Shown: positions 40,436 through 50,441 of the stretch, piece by piece
Numbering within the stretch: position 1 is the stretch's first letter
Layout of the letters: the number at the start of each line of letters is the position of its first letter
Assembly (NCBI GenBank): GCA_965224595.1
Contig: OZ245058.1
Location: 1,674,001-1,738,000, forward strand
Source of the DNA: Aliivibrio_A sp016764915
Lineage (GTDB): Bacteria; Pseudomonadota; Gammaproteobacteria; Enterobacterales; Vibrionaceae
Direction: 5' to 3'
DNA length: 64,000 nt
Translations under genes and position numbers: made by a program
Notes under the pieces: generated by a model
The model's database searches: none
Told to the model about the DNA's origin: nothing
Seen by the model: only the letters and a program-made list of their open reading frames with translations

Positions 40436-41881
40436 ATGAGTCCTGAACAATACCTAAATGATTGGCAAACTAGCCAGGCATCTGCTGAAGCAATGTCTCC
40501 ATTACTTGGTATTCTCTACAGAGAATACGGTGTTGAGCTGTCACTATTTGGACGCCAACTTGTCAACGCATCTACCATCGATCTGATTAAAGCTCACCGT
40601 GTTGCTCGTCGCTATACTGGTGAAAACTTACCCGCAGAGCAAACGCTTGCATTAGTAAAAGTTTTGGTTCAAAAAAGCCTATCTCCTTGTCGCTTAGACA
40701 TCGGCCAGCTGAGCTGGAGCTACTGGAAAGACAACAGTGATGAGGCTGGCATTGAAGCATTTATCGACGCTGAACTTTCTGAAGTTATCGACAGTAAAAA
40801 AATCGTAGAGCCTAGAGATATTGTTCTTTACGGATTTGGTCGTATCGGTCGTCTTCTTGCACGTATTCTGATTGAAAAAAGCGGTCCTGGTTATCCACTT
40901 CGTCTAAAGGGCATCGTAGTACGCGGTGGGAAAAAAGGCGATTTAGCCAAACGTGCAAGCTTGCTACGTCGTGATTCAATTCACGGACCATTTAATGGCA
41001 GTATTACTATCAATGAAGAGAGAAATGCAATCATTGCGAATGGTAACTACATTCAAATGATCTACGCAAACTCACCTTCAGACATTGATTACACCCAATA
41101 TGATATTAACAATGCCCTTGTTGTTGATAATACGGGTATCTGGCGTGACCGTGACAGCCTTAGTCAACACCTTCAGGCAAAAGGTACTGAGAAGGTACTG
41201 CTTACTGCTCCAGGTAAAGGTGACCTTAAAAATATCGTATTTGGTGTTAACGATTTTGACATCAAACAAGATGACTCAATCATCTCTGCAGCTAGCTGTA
41301 CCACTAATGCCATTACTCCAGTGCTTAAAGCGATTAATGATAAGTTTGGTATTGAGTCTGGTCACATCGAAACCGTTCACTCATTCACTAATGATCAGAA
41401 CTTAATCGATAATTTCCATCCGGGTGCTCGTCGCGGTCGTTCAGCTGCATTGAACATGGTATTAACAGAAACTGGCGCGGCTAAAGCTGTTTCTAAAGCA
41501 CTGCCTGAGCTGGCTGGTAAGCTGACAGGTAACGCGATTCGTGTACCGACACCAAACGTATCAATGGCTATTGCTAACCTAAATCTTAGCAGTGAAGTGG
41601 ATAAAGACAGTTTAAATGCGTATCTACGAGATATCGCTCTCTACTCACCCATGTCTGGACAGATTGATTACACACAATCAACGGAGCTTGTCTCTACTGA
41701 TTTAGTCGGCACTCGTTTCGCTGGTGTTGTGGATAGTTCAGCAACCATTGCCGAAGGTAAGCGTTGTGTTCTTTATATCTGGTACGACAACGAATTTGGT
41801 TACAGCTGTCAGGTTGTTCACTGTATGGAGCAAATGTTAGACGTACGTTACAAGCAGTACCCTAGCACTCATGCAGTCTAA
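40436..41881 (+). CDS. gapA: Glyceraldehyde-3-phosphate dehydrogenase, long form with N-terminal extension
   Basis: A catalytic GAPDH begins near residue 125 (DIVLYGFGRIGRLLARIL, the NAD fold) and has the active-site cysteine in SAASCTTNAITP. The ~120-residue N-terminal extension is mostly helical and is typical of the ~480-aa GAPDH type found in Vibrio and Shewanella. I start at ATG 40436, ten bases after AAGGA; the open frame extends to TTG 40430. A HexR-like site upstream fits glycolytic/gluconeogenic control. The gene name is used for the family; paralogs elsewhere may carry it too. Confidence 0.9.
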   Translation: MSPEQYLNDWQTSQASAEAMSPLLGILYREYGVELSLFGRQLVNASTIDLIKAHRVARRYTGENLPAEQTLALVKVLVQKSLSPCRLDIGQLSWSYWKDNSDEAGIEAFIDAELSEVIDSKKIVEPRDIVLYGFGRIGRLLARILIEKSGPGYPLRLKGIVVRGGKKGDLAKRASLLRRDSIHGPFNGSITINEERNAIIANGNYIQMIYANSPSDIDYTQYDINNALVVDNTGIWRDRDSLSQHLQAKGTEKVLLTAPGKGDLKNIVFGVNDFDIKQDDSIISAASCTTNAITPVLKAINDKFGIESGHIETVHSFTNDQNLIDNFHPGARRGRSAALNMVLTETGAAKAVSKALPELAGKLTGNAIRVPTPNVSMAIANLNLSSEVDKDSLNAYLRDIALYSPMSGQIDYTQSTELVSTDLVGTRFAGVVDSSATIAEGKRCVLYIWYDNEFGYSCQVVHCMEQMLDVRYKQYPSTHAV

Positions 41882-41899
41882 GATATCTTAGATAAACTA

Positions 41900-41933
41900 A
41901 AGCCCCGCTCTATTGCTAGGGCGGGGCTTTTTA
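41900..41933. terminator. Terminator between gapA and nhaA
   Basis: AAGCCCCGC/GCGGGGCTT (41900-41908, 41921-41929) with a 12-base loop is followed by TTTT. It is usable on both strands for the convergent pair. Confidence 0.85.
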
Positions 41934-41951
41934 ACTATTAACTATTAACTA

Positions 41952-43100
41952 TTATTTTACCGCTTTTGGTAGAGAGAAATTCAATAGTAGATAACCCAAT
42001 ACCGCAGCTGTGGTTGAACCAATCAATATGCCAAGTCGCGCTAAGGTATCAAATTGGGCAGCGGCTTCTCCAAAGGCAAGTGAGGAGATAAATATCGACA
42101 TGGTGAAACCAATACCACACAACACTGATACTGCGAATATATGTTTAAAGTTAATCCCAGCAGGTAATTGTGCCACACCCAGTTTCACTGCAATCCAGCT
42201 AAATGAGAAAATGCCCAATGGTTTACCAAGCAGCAGACCTAAAGCTACGCCTAATGGAAGCATTGAAGTCACATCTGACAAAGATACACCCTCTAATGAT
42301 ATCCCAGCATTAGCAAACGCAAAGATTGGCAGAATGAAAAAGGCCACATATGGGTGCAAGGCATGCTCAATCTTTTTCAGTGGTGATTTTTCACCTTTTT
42401 TACCTTTCAGCGGGATGGCAAAACCGATGACGACACCGGCTAAAGTGGCATGAACACCCGATTGCAAAACGCTATACCAGAGAATTAAGCCAACCACTAC
42501 GTACCAAGAAATTTTAGTCACCTCTTTCATATTCATAATGAATAACGCAGCTGTAGCCACAAACGCGACAGCTAACGCAGAGGTTGAGATATCACTGCTG
42601 TAGAAGAATGCGATAATAACAATAACGCCAAGATCGTCGATAATGGCAAGCGCCAACAAAAACACTTTCAAACTGACGGGTACACGCTTACCTAGAAGCG
42701 CCATGATTCCTAATGCAAATGCAATATCCGTTGCCGCAGGGATTGCCCAACCACCTAATGCATCTGTATTTGAAAAATTAAACAGCACATAGACAAGCGC
42801 TGGCGCTAACATGCCACCAATAGCAGCAATAGCGGGGAATATTGCTGTCTCTTTTGATTTAAGCGCACCTTCAAGTAACTCTCTTTTTACTTCAAGACCA
42901 ATTAGCAAGAAGAACAGAACCATCAAACCATCATTGATCCAATGTAAAACAGACATCCCGCCAATATAAGTGTGTAGCATTGTATCGTACATCGGATACA
43001 GTGAAGAGTTGGCGGCTAACATCGCAATCGCCGCAGCAATCACGAGCAGAATCCCGCCTGCAGACTCTAATTTGAAAAAATCGCGAAACACGTCACTCAT
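41952..43100 (-). CDS. nhaA: Na+/H+ antiporter NhaA
   Basis: NhaA extrudes Na+ in exchange for protons and regulates pH. The 382-aa protein has about twelve helices, the essential adjacent aspartates in LAIIDDLGVIVIIAFFY, the DIAFALG unwound helix IV, and VLFFLLIGLEVKRELLEG near residue 60. The start MSDVFRDFFKLESAGGILL matches the family. It is monocistronic. Confidence 0.96.
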   Translation of the reverse strand: MSDVFRDFFKLESAGGILLVIAAAIAMLAANSSLYPMYDTMLHTYIGGMSVLHWINDGLMVLFFLLIGLEVKRELLEGALKSKETAIFPAIAAIGGMLAPALVYVLFNFSNTDALGGWAIPAATDIAFALGIMALLGKRVPVSLKVFLLALAIIDDLGVIVIIAFFYSSDISTSALAVAFVATAALFIMNMKEVTKISWYVVVGLILWYSVLQSGVHATLAGVVIGFAIPLKGKKGEKSPLKKIEHALHPYVAFFILPIFAFANAGISLEGVSLSDVTSMLPLGVALGLLLGKPLGIFSFSWIAVKLGVAQLPAGINFKHIFAVSVLCGIGFTMSIFISSLAFGEAAAQFDTLARLGILIGSTTAAVLGYLLLNFSLPKAVK

Positions 43101-43209
43101 GGTTTATCCTTTAATAATTATTATGCTGATCAATCATCTTGATTCTTTATGATATAAATCAATATTAGACAGTATTTGGAAAAAGGAATAATCGATTGTT
43201 TAGATATGA

Positions 43210-43230
43210 TACCTCGGTAAAACCGAGGTA
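43210..43230. terminator. Perfect 9-bp hairpin after the AttH-like gene
   Basis: TACCTCGGT/ACCGAGGTA flank a three-base loop, 58 bp beyond the end of the operon on the minus strand. There is no T-run, so it may be a factor-dependent or stabilising 3' hairpin. Confidence 0.45.
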
Positions 43231-43287
43231 TTCGGTAGTATAGTTAGGTATTGCCGTTCTTTATGAGAATAATGATGTGAATTTGAA

Positions 43288-44403
43288 TCAATAACCCACT
43301 AATTCCATAAAGCCTTTCGCTTTATGGCTGCCTGAAGCAATGATCGGTCCTTCCCAATACTCAACTAAAAAGGGTAACCACTGCTCTTCTCTCACAGGTT
43401 CCGTGATCAAATTGATCCTTTGTTCTTTAATCTTAATCTGCCAGCGAAGTGGTAGCCTCTTCCCATTCTCAAGTTTGCTCTCAGAAAGGGGGGTCATGAC
43501 AATATCTTCATTGCCCAAAAGCACGTATTTTCCATCTGGTGACATAATTGAACCAAAAAGGTAAGGCTGCTGGTTTTTATGTCGATATTGCGAGACCATT
43601 AAGGCTCTACCATCGTCTAAATTGAAAGAGAACCAATCCCACCCTTGCTGCTCTTTGACAAACAAATCAGTAGACCACTCTCTATCAAGCCAACCATTTC
43701 CACTAACTTTGAACGTATTTCCATCCAAGTATAGCTCACCACGAACTTTGATAAATGGCACATTGAAATAGTGGGAGGCAATGGGAAGCAAATCATGCTT
43801 TTTACTGTAGCCTTTATCCCCTTGTAAAAATGCAGGCCCATCCTTTCTAACCGCCAAGTTAAGCTTAAACTCATCATTACCTGCAAGAATATTTCCTGGG
43901 AACGGTGTGCGACCAATGCCTTGCCAAGCCCAATCATCAATCCAACTTCTAAATGGTTGTCCACTCACCCCTGCCTGACCGATACCACCTCGTGCGATAC
44001 GTTGCGCAATCCAACGTTGATCTTTTGAAGTAATCACCACATGTGCCATGTAGATCTGAGGGTTCTTCCAGCCTCTCGTCTCTCTATCATCCGTAGCTAA
44101 GCGAAAAAGGGTCCACTGAACAGCAAACGTCTCTCCCGACTCAGAAATTAAATTCGCATTGAAATACCACCACTCATGTTGATATTCAGGGTGAATACTG
44201 TAATCACGTGGTAACTCCACCGGATTGTCCGGCAACACCGGTTCAAAGATAAACGAAGATTGTTTAGACAACAGTACACTGACGTTATCGGGAACGACTT
44301 CATCGACACTAAACCTAAGAAATAATAGCGAAAACAACACAGCGATACCGACGAGGAGTAGCCAAATTATTTTACTGCTACGTTTTTGTTTATGATTGGC
44401 CAT
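43288..44403 (-). CDS. AttH/CrtC-like lipocalin-fold protein of an ABC operon
   Basis: The 371-aa protein has a single N-terminal membrane helix (~13-31) and a periplasmic domain of the AttH/CrtC-like double-lipocalin family: HEWWYFNANL near residue 76, FAVQWTLFR, and GNGWLDREWS near 235 are the family landmarks. Generic annotation often says carotenoid 1,2-hydratase, but no carotenoid genes are near. It ends a three-gene operon with an ABC ATPase and FtsX permease, so it probably binds or processes the transported lipophilic substrate. Confidence 0.82.
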   Translation of the reverse strand: MANHKQKRSSKIIWLLLVGIAVLFSLLFLRFSVDEVVPDNVSVLLSKQSSFIFEPVLPDNPVELPRDYSIHPEYQHEWWYFNANLISESGETFAVQWTLFRLATDDRETRGWKNPQIYMAHVVITSKDQRWIAQRIARGGIGQAGVSGQPFRSWIDDWAWQGIGRTPFPGNILAGNDEFKLNLAVRKDGPAFLQGDKGYSKKHDLLPIASHYFNVPFIKVRGELYLDGNTFKVSGNGWLDREWSTDLFVKEQQGWDWFSFNLDDGRALMVSQYRHKNQQPYLFGSIMSPDGKYVLLGNEDIVMTPLSESKLENGKRLPLRWQIKIKEQRINLITEPVREEQWLPFLVEYWEGPIIASGSHKAKGFMELVGY

Positions 44404-44422
44404 ACCGTCAAAAAGTATCCAT

Positions 44423-46876
44423 CTAAAGTGAATTACGAAGTGAGTTCATTGGTGGTTGCTTAACCATTCGCCATACTGGCCAAGCCCCTGCAATAATCAA
44501 TGAGAGGAGAGTCCATGAAAAAGTAACAATATACTCAAATGGAAACAACGTCATCTCCATGGTCCAGCCAAAGGAGTACTTCATCACCACATCAATTAAT
44601 AACTGCGCTAAGATGAGGCCCAAAGGCAAGGCTATCATGGTAGTAATCAGACCAATAACTAACAGTTGAAGACCTGATAGCATCACTAACTCGCCACTGG
44701 TTAATCCTAAACAGCGCAGTAACGCAAACTGTCTTTGTCTTGATATTTCACCCGCTAACGTTGCAAAAAACAGCCCACACACAGCAATAAACAGCGTCAA
44801 TTTCCCTAACGTATCGGTCACAACAAAAGTTCGATCAAACACCCGCATTGCTTGAGAGTGGATGCTGTTATTATCGTAAATACGTTCATACGACAAACGA
44901 AACAGCTTTGTGACTCTCAATAGCAGATCGGTTCTGTCTACCCCTTCTTGTAGAGTAACTCCAAGACCCACACTGCCTTTACCAGCAAATGATTTTTGCC
45001 AATTATTATGTGATAACAGTATTTGTTTATATGGATTTCCGTAATCGTAGTAAATACCTACCACTTTCCAAGAATCGCCCAGCGGCTGAGGAAAAGACAG
45101 AGTATCACCCGGTTTTAATTTCAGCTTCAACGCCATTGATTCACTAACCATCAACCCTTTTTTGTAGTGAAAGTTATACCAATAGTCTGGAATTGCCACT
45201 TTTAGCGATAGCGCTCTATTTTCCCCTTCACTACGGCCAATGCTCATTACCTGTAATTTACCTTTATCTGTTGGCATTTCAATGTGCCACTGTCGCCATA
45301 CTTCATTCACTTCTGGCTGTTTAATTAGCCACGAGCTAATTCGAGCCGCTGAACTATTGGTTGGTTTAATATAAATATCAGCAGCCAAACGTTGAGTTAA
45401 CCAACTGTCCGTAGTGGTTCTAAAGCTACCTACCATCGTCTCTATCCCGATGTTAGAAGCAAGTGCTAACATGAAGGCCATTGCAGCAACTCCACGATAA
45501 CTCATGCTATTTGAAGCATCAGCAAAAAACCATCTGACTTTAGTTCCTGGTAATGAAAGTGAAAGCAGCGTGAACAGTTTGCTAATAAAAAATGGCGTGA
45601 TCAATCCAACGCTAATCAGCAGCAAAGCGATCAGTGCAAAACCCGCTTCTTGATTATGAGGTTGTTGATACACTGCAACCGCAGCGATACTAAAGACACA
45701 GGCTAATAACGCTTGCCAACCATATTCTCTACCTGCTGAACGAACTAAGGACAGACGCGAAGATAAACGGATGGGAGCAGTGCGTAACAGACGAACCAGA
45801 GGCCAACCACAAGCCAGTATGCAACCGGAGCCGACCATCAACAGACTCTGGTACCCCCACTCCCAGCACCAAACAAGATTAAGATCGACATTGGCGTTAT
45901 ACAACTCATTTAAACTAACAGAAACACTTGGCATCAATGATTGTGCAAGCATTAAACCGATCACATTACCACTGACCCAACCTACGATAACCCAACCGAT
46001 AATTTCCAATAATAGTGCACGAATAATTTGAAAACTACTCACTCCTATCTGTCTAAGCGCTCCGACCAATGGCTGACGTTGAACAAATGAGAGTGACATC
46101 GCTTGATAGAATATAAAAAGACCAACCACGTACGCCAACATGCCCATTGCCAACAAGTTCATGTGGAACGCACGCGTCAAAGATTGTAATTCAGTTTGTC
46201 TAAATTCATTCAAACTCAGCCCTCTAGGTAGGGTCTTTTTTAAACGTAATAATTTTTCATCCGACATGGAGCCACAGGCAATAAGGGTGAAACCTCGCTC
46301 CTTACTCATAGTTTGAACCAGAGCAATATCAGCAACGAGACGCGAGCTATTTAGCATTTGGTTATTATCAACCTTAATCGGACCTAACCGGGTTTTATCT
46401 TTTAAGACCAGGTAATCACCTTCAGATACATCAAGGTAATTAGCCAGCTCTTGACCTGCCATGATAGGATATGGCGGCTGCATAATAGTCAGTACATCTA
46501 GCTGCTCAAATGTTTGATTTGTCATAGCACCGACCATCGACAATGGGTCAATACCCACCAATGTAAGATCGATTCCAGAATCTGTTTCTAATGAATAACT
46601 GTCAATGGGAACGCACTCAATAAACCCAGACCGTCTGAGCTGAACATAAAATCCTTGTGGAACTTTCATGCCTGTTTGAGTGGTTTTGATGCGATATGGT
46701 AGAGGATTGGTAAATATTTTCTCACCTTTAGTGTAACTCTCTTTCGCATGTTGATTGACGGCTAATACGCCGACTAAAAGAGAGACACCTAAGGTTAAAC
46801 CTAACCAAACGAGGAGAATCTGCAGTGGATGTCTTCGATAATGAGCTAAAAGTGCTTTAATTACCGGAAACAACAT
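44423..46876 (-). CDS. FtsX/MacB-type ABC permease (double)
   Basis: The 817-aa protein contains two FtsX-like units: an N-terminal helix and periplasmic region followed by a cluster of helices (about 240-440), a second periplasmic region (~460-690) and final helices (~700-810). It belongs to the LolCE/MacB mechanotransmission class, which moves substrates within the periplasm rather than across the inner membrane. Its start overlaps the ATPase gene by 20 bp, and the AttH-like gene begins 19 bp after its end. Confidence 0.85.
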   Translation of the reverse strand: MLFPVIKALLAHYRRHPLQILLVWLGLTLGVSLLVGVLAVNQHAKESYTKGEKIFTNPLPYRIKTTQTGMKVPQGFYVQLRRSGFIECVPIDSYSLETDSGIDLTLVGIDPLSMVGAMTNQTFEQLDVLTIMQPPYPIMAGQELANYLDVSEGDYLVLKDKTRLGPIKVDNNQMLNSSRLVADIALVQTMSKERGFTLIACGSMSDEKLLRLKKTLPRGLSLNEFRQTELQSLTRAFHMNLLAMGMLAYVVGLFIFYQAMSLSFVQRQPLVGALRQIGVSSFQIIRALLLEIIGWVIVGWVSGNVIGLMLAQSLMPSVSVSLNELYNANVDLNLVWCWEWGYQSLLMVGSGCILACGWPLVRLLRTAPIRLSSRLSLVRSAGREYGWQALLACVFSIAAVAVYQQPHNQEAGFALIALLLISVGLITPFFISKLFTLLSLSLPGTKVRWFFADASNSMSYRGVAAMAFMLALASNIGIETMVGSFRTTTDSWLTQRLAADIYIKPTNSSAARISSWLIKQPEVNEVWRQWHIEMPTDKGKLQVMSIGRSEGENRALSLKVAIPDYWYNFHYKKGLMVSESMALKLKLKPGDTLSFPQPLGDSWKVVGIYYDYGNPYKQILLSHNNWQKSFAGKGSVGLGVTLQEGVDRTDLLLRVTKLFRLSYERIYDNNSIHSQAMRVFDRTFVVTDTLGKLTLFIAVCGLFFATLAGEISRQRQFALLRCLGLTSGELVMLSGLQLLVIGLITTMIALPLGLILAQLLIDVVMKYSFGWTMEMTLFPFEYIVTFSWTLLSLIIAGAWPVWRMVKQPPMNSLRNSL

Positions 46877-47528
46877 TCAACTGACCCCCTTGAAGTCGAA
46901 TGCGACCATCTAAATGATTGGCCACAGATTCACTGTGAGTGACCAATAATAAACTGCAATTAAAGTCTCGTGCTAAGGTGGTCAGCAAACGCATCACCGC
47001 TTCCGCATTCTTCTCATCTAAACTGCCAGTAGGCTCATCGGCTAACAGCAGTTTTGGTTCCATATATAGAGCTCGCGCGATTGCCGCACGTTGTTGTTGA
47101 CCCCCTGAAACCTCTTCAGGAAAACGGCTTAGTAGCGGCATAAGATCCAAAGCTGAGATAATTTGTCTCCACAACGATTCATTTTTAGGTAAACCTCGAA
47201 GCTCCCTGCAAAAACGAATATTATCGGAAACGGTCAAAGTAGGTAATAAGTTAAACTGCTGAAAAATAAGACCAATATTATTTCGACGGTAAGCGGTGCT
47301 TTCACGCTGTTTAGCGGTGTGCAATGCAAATTTACCGAACCAGATCTCTCCAGAATCAGCACTGTCTAAACCTGCAATAAGATTAAGTAAGGTACTTTTC
47401 CCTGAACCACTCTCTCCCATCAATGCGATTTGACAGCCTTGTTGTAAAGTTAATTCAGCACCTTGTAGCACAGGATGAAATTCCCCACCGTCAAGAAAGC
47501 CTTTGTTCAGGTCATGCAGTTGTAACAT
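46857..47528 (-). CDS. ABC transporter ATPase of LolD/MacB type
   Basis: This is the energy subunit for the FtsX permease: Walker A GESGSGKST, Q-loop IFQQFNLLPTL, signature VSGGQQQRAAIARAL and Walker B LLLADEPTGSLD. I start at ATG 47528 (MLQLHDLNKGF) after GAGGGACG; the frame extends to 47576 without family support. At 223 aa it is the normal size. First gene of the ATPase-permease-AttH operon. Confidence 0.92.
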   Translation of the reverse strand: MLQLHDLNKGFLDGGEFHPVLQGAELTLQQGCQIALMGESGSGKSTLLNLIAGLDSADSGEIWFGKFALHTAKQRESTAYRRNNIGLIFQQFNLLPTLTVSDNIRFCRELRGLPKNESLWRQIISALDLMPLLSRFPEEVSGGQQQRAAIARALYMEPKLLLADEPTGSLDEKNAEAVMRLLTTLARDFNCSLLLVTHSESVANHLDGRIRLQGGQLNVVSGN

Positions 47529-47642
47529 CGTCCCTCTTTGCTTGCGCGTAAAATTCCATTTAAAAACGTGACGCAAATCTACAGCAATATCACGTTTTGA
47601 GGAAGTACTATTAATATGAGAAAAAAATAATCTTACATTTAA

Positions 47643-48302
47643 CTATTTACTATCAGTTAAAGGCGGCATCTCAGCGAGTTGGCTTGCTATATTTTTAGGG
47701 TATATGACATATTCACCGTGATATTTTACTATTGACTTATAATCAGATTGCTTATGCATCAAAATGCCAGCCTTGGTTGCCATCTGTAAAAAACGTTGAT
47801 GATCACCTCGAACATAACAGCTAATTGGAGCCACCAATTGTTCATTTTCAAAGACTGTCGCTAATTGTTTACTGCAAAAAACCAATGAATTTTCACCTTC
47901 TGATTCAAGTCTCACTTTCCCAGACAGTTCTTCATCAATTTCAACAATCCAATCCTGACTTTCTAAGCCGTGAATTAGGGTTTCAAAATCAGCTTCTGTT
48001 AACGGATCTCTCTCTCTGTCTATAGGCGTTACTTGAGCATAAAGCTCTGATATTCGAATAAAGGTATTCAGAAGATCTGATAAAGTCCCTTTTGTACGTC
48101 CAAGCTTTTGCCATTTAACTAAATCCGCCACCACACACCGATCAAATTGATGCGTTTTTAATGCTTTAGTCACCCAGTGGACTAAAAAATGCGTTTCACT
48201 CAACGCATTTTTAGGTACTCGGCCACGATTTTGCTGCTCTCTCATCTCTTGCAAAGATTGATTAACAACATGTTGTATCTCTTGATAATAAATTGATGAC
48301 AT
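47643..48302 (-). CDS. DUF2913 family protein
   Basis: The 219-aa soluble protein matches my memory of the Vibrio-typical DUF2913 family: YYQEIQHVVNQSLQEMREQQ at the N-terminus, SETHFLVHWVTKALK near 36-50 and a C-terminal VIYPKNIASQLAEMPPL. No catalytic motif is visible and no function is known. It lies between bcr and the AttH ABC operon on the same strand but with a 114-bp gap to the ATPase, so cotranscription is uncertain. Confidence 0.75.
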   Translation of the reverse strand: MSSIYYQEIQHVVNQSLQEMREQQNRGRVPKNALSETHFLVHWVTKALKTHQFDRCVVADLVKWQKLGRTKGTLSDLLNTFIRISELYAQVTPIDRERDPLTEADFETLIHGLESQDWIVEIDEELSGKVRLESEGENSLVFCSKQLATVFENEQLVAPISCYVRGDHQRFLQMATKAGILMHKQSDYKSIVKYHGEYVIYPKNIASQLAEMPPLTDSK

Positions 48303-48334
48303 CCGTTAACGCCTATACCGATATAGTGATAGAA

Positions 48335-49528
48335 TTATACTTTTCTAGCCAATAAATAATAAAATAAGATGGACAATATGCCGCAAACCGCTATGGTGCA
48401 AGCCATTGGCCAAGCACTACCTACAGGTAATAGTGCTGCAATCCCCCCCACTATTGACCCCATACCAAAACGTAGGGTGCCAGCAAGAGATGATGCTGTT
48501 CCCGCCATTTGAGGATAATTGCTAAGCAGCAACGCCATACTATTGCTACCAATGATTGAAATAGTTCCCACGTAGAATACAACCGGAATAACGGTTCCCC
48601 ATAATCCAAGATCAAGCATCTGCGCAATCACCAAGCAGATGCCAGCAATAACTTGGATAATTAACCCAAACCGAATCATCCAATGTGAACCCATCTTCTT
48701 CACCACTTTGCCATTGAAGCTGGTCATGACGATCATACAAACAACATTTAGGCCAAACAGGTAACCAAAATTTTGTAAGCTCACACCAAACACATCAATA
48801 TAGACAAAGGAGCCAACGGTTATAAAGGCAAACATGCCTGAGATAGAGAATGCGCCCGTTAAAATCAACCCCATTGCACTGGGTGTTTTGCACAAATGTG
48901 CATAGTTTCGCAAGATTGAACTGATGCGCAGCGGCTGTCTTTGTTCTTTTGCTAAGGTCTCTGGAATTTTAAACATCACTGCGGCCATCACTAACAGTGA
49001 AAAAACGACCAGCAACCAAAATATCGAACGCCAACCAAACCACACGGTCAAGTGTCCGCCAATCATTGGCGCAACTAACGGTGCCACTGTCATAACCAGC
49101 GTAATAAAGGACATGGTTCGTGCAAAATCTTCACGATCGAACATATCTCTGACAATGGCTTGAATAACAACGGCAGCTGCAGCACCAGCAAAGCCTTGTG
49201 CCACACGAACCCAAGTTAATGCTTCGATTCCCGTCGTGGTCGCACTGACAACTGAGGCAATGGTAAAAAAGAGGGTTCCAATTAATAGCACCGGTTTTCG
49301 GCCATAACTGTCGGCTAATGGGCCATGCAGAAGCTGCCCAATAGCAAAACCGGCCATGTAAGCGGTAAGGGTAATTTGCACCGCGTTTGACGTTACACCT
49401 AAATCTGCTGCGATACTTGGCATAGCAGGCAGATACATATCAATAGCAAGCGGCGTTAACGCAGCGATTGCTCCTAATATGATAATCAACGTTAGATCTA
49501 ATTTCGGTGCAGTTTGTTGCGAGGTCAT
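48335..49528 (-). CDS. bcr: Bcr/CflA-family drug efflux transporter
   Basis: This major-facilitator protein (397 aa) has twelve helices and typical Bcr motifs: LTPLAIDMYLPAMPSIA in helix 1, HGPLADSYGRKPVLL between helices 2 and 3, and RDMFDREDFARTMSFI. Bcr exports bicyclomycin and some other drugs and peptides. I start at ATG 49528 (MTSQQTAPKLDL). The bcr-rsuA-radD order equals the E. coli bcr-rsuA-yejH order. Confidence 0.92.
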   Translation of the reverse strand: MTSQQTAPKLDLTLIIILGAIAALTPLAIDMYLPAMPSIAADLGVTSNAVQITLTAYMAGFAIGQLLHGPLADSYGRKPVLLIGTLFFTIASVVSATTTGIEALTWVRVAQGFAGAAAAVVIQAIVRDMFDREDFARTMSFITLVMTVAPLVAPMIGGHLTVWFGWRSIFWLLVVFSLLVMAAVMFKIPETLAKEQRQPLRISSILRNYAHLCKTPSAMGLILTGAFSISGMFAFITVGSFVYIDVFGVSLQNFGYLFGLNVVCMIVMTSFNGKVVKKMGSHWMIRFGLIIQVIAGICLVIAQMLDLGLWGTVIPVVFYVGTISIIGSNSMALLLSNYPQMAGTASSLAGTLRFGMGSIVGGIAALLPVGSAWPMACTIAVCGILSILFYYLLARKV

Positions 49529-49609
49529 GACGTTCCGACAGAAAAATGAGGACGCGGCTAGAGTAACATGATGTGACTCACATTTATTGCTGTTTATGAG
49601 CGATTTCAA

Positions 49610-49639
49610 CAAATAATAAAGGACGCAATGCGTCCTTTG
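49610..49639 (-). terminator. Terminator of rsuA
   Basis: AAAGGACGC/GCGTCCTTT with a three-base loop (49619-49639) is followed on the minus strand by ATTATTTG. It separates rsuA from bcr. Confidence 0.65.
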
Positions 49640-49663
49640 TTATTTACATAAACGCCTTCTATT

Positions 49664-50359
49664 CTAGAACGTTGCAGCTTCTTCGGCGGTTAAATATCGA
49701 TACTGACCAGGTTCTAAGGTTTCATCCAATTGGATGCTACCGATAGTGTCTCGGTGCAAGCCTTCTACCTTATTTCCAAGTGCTGCAAACATACGCTTCA
49801 CTTGGTGATACTTACCTTCTTGAATCGTTAACAACACTTCATTTTCTTCACGATCAATGATTTCAAGTGTTGCTGGCAGCGTAAGATCTTTTTCATTGTT
49901 AAGCTGAATGCCTTGTTCAAACTTCTCGATGTAATCATCTTGAATAGGTTCTGCTAACCAGACTCGATAACGCTTAGAACAGTTGTGCTTTGGTGAAGTG
50001 ATGCGATGAGACCACTTACCATCGTCAGTGATCAACACCAAACCTGTTGTATCAACATCTAAACGCCCAGCAAAATGCAGCTTATCCATTTTGATCTCAT
50101 CAAGCAGCACAAAAGCTGTTGGGTTAGTGGCGTCTTCATGTGAGCAGACATAACCATCTGGTTTAAACAGCATAATATAACGAGGTCCAGAGATCGTCAG
50201 TTGACGCTCTTTCCATTCAACTTTAGAGCTGTCGTTTACTTGAATCGATGCAACATTACGCATCGCTCCATCAACGGAGATCTCTTTACGTTTTATTAAT
50301 TGGTTTGCTTCTTTACGAGTCACTCCAAGAGAGTCACACAAAAATTTATCTAGGCGCAT
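49664..50359 (-). CDS. rsuA: 16S rRNA pseudouridine(516) synthase
   Basis: RsuA converts U516 of 16S rRNA to pseudouridine. At 231 aa from ATG 50359 (MRLDKFLCDSLGVTRKEAN) it equals the E. coli length exactly; the open frame runs to 50407 but those codons are upstream. It has an N-terminal S4 RNA-binding domain and the catalytic-aspartate motif AGRLDVDTTGLVLITDDG, then GKYHQVKRMFAALGNKV. Divergent from radD. Confidence 0.95.
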   Translation of the reverse strand: MRLDKFLCDSLGVTRKEANQLIKRKEISVDGAMRNVASIQVNDSSKVEWKERQLTISGPRYIMLFKPDGYVCSHEDATNPTAFVLLDEIKMDKLHFAGRLDVDTTGLVLITDDGKWSHRITSPKHNCSKRYRVWLAEPIQDDYIEKFEQGIQLNNEKDLTLPATLEIIDREENEVLLTIQEGKYHQVKRMFAALGNKVEGLHRDTIGSIQLDETLEPGQYRYLTAEEAATF

Positions 50360-50441
50360 TATTATTCCAGTACATTGAGGCCAATACCGCGCTATTATAG
50401 TGCCCAATTACTATCTAACCATCTTTTTATTACTCTATTTT

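Noticed and set aside
41932..41952. Three tandem copies of TAACTAT after gapA
   Set aside because: A short AT-rich microrepeat beside a terminator, most likely slippage; no function inferred.
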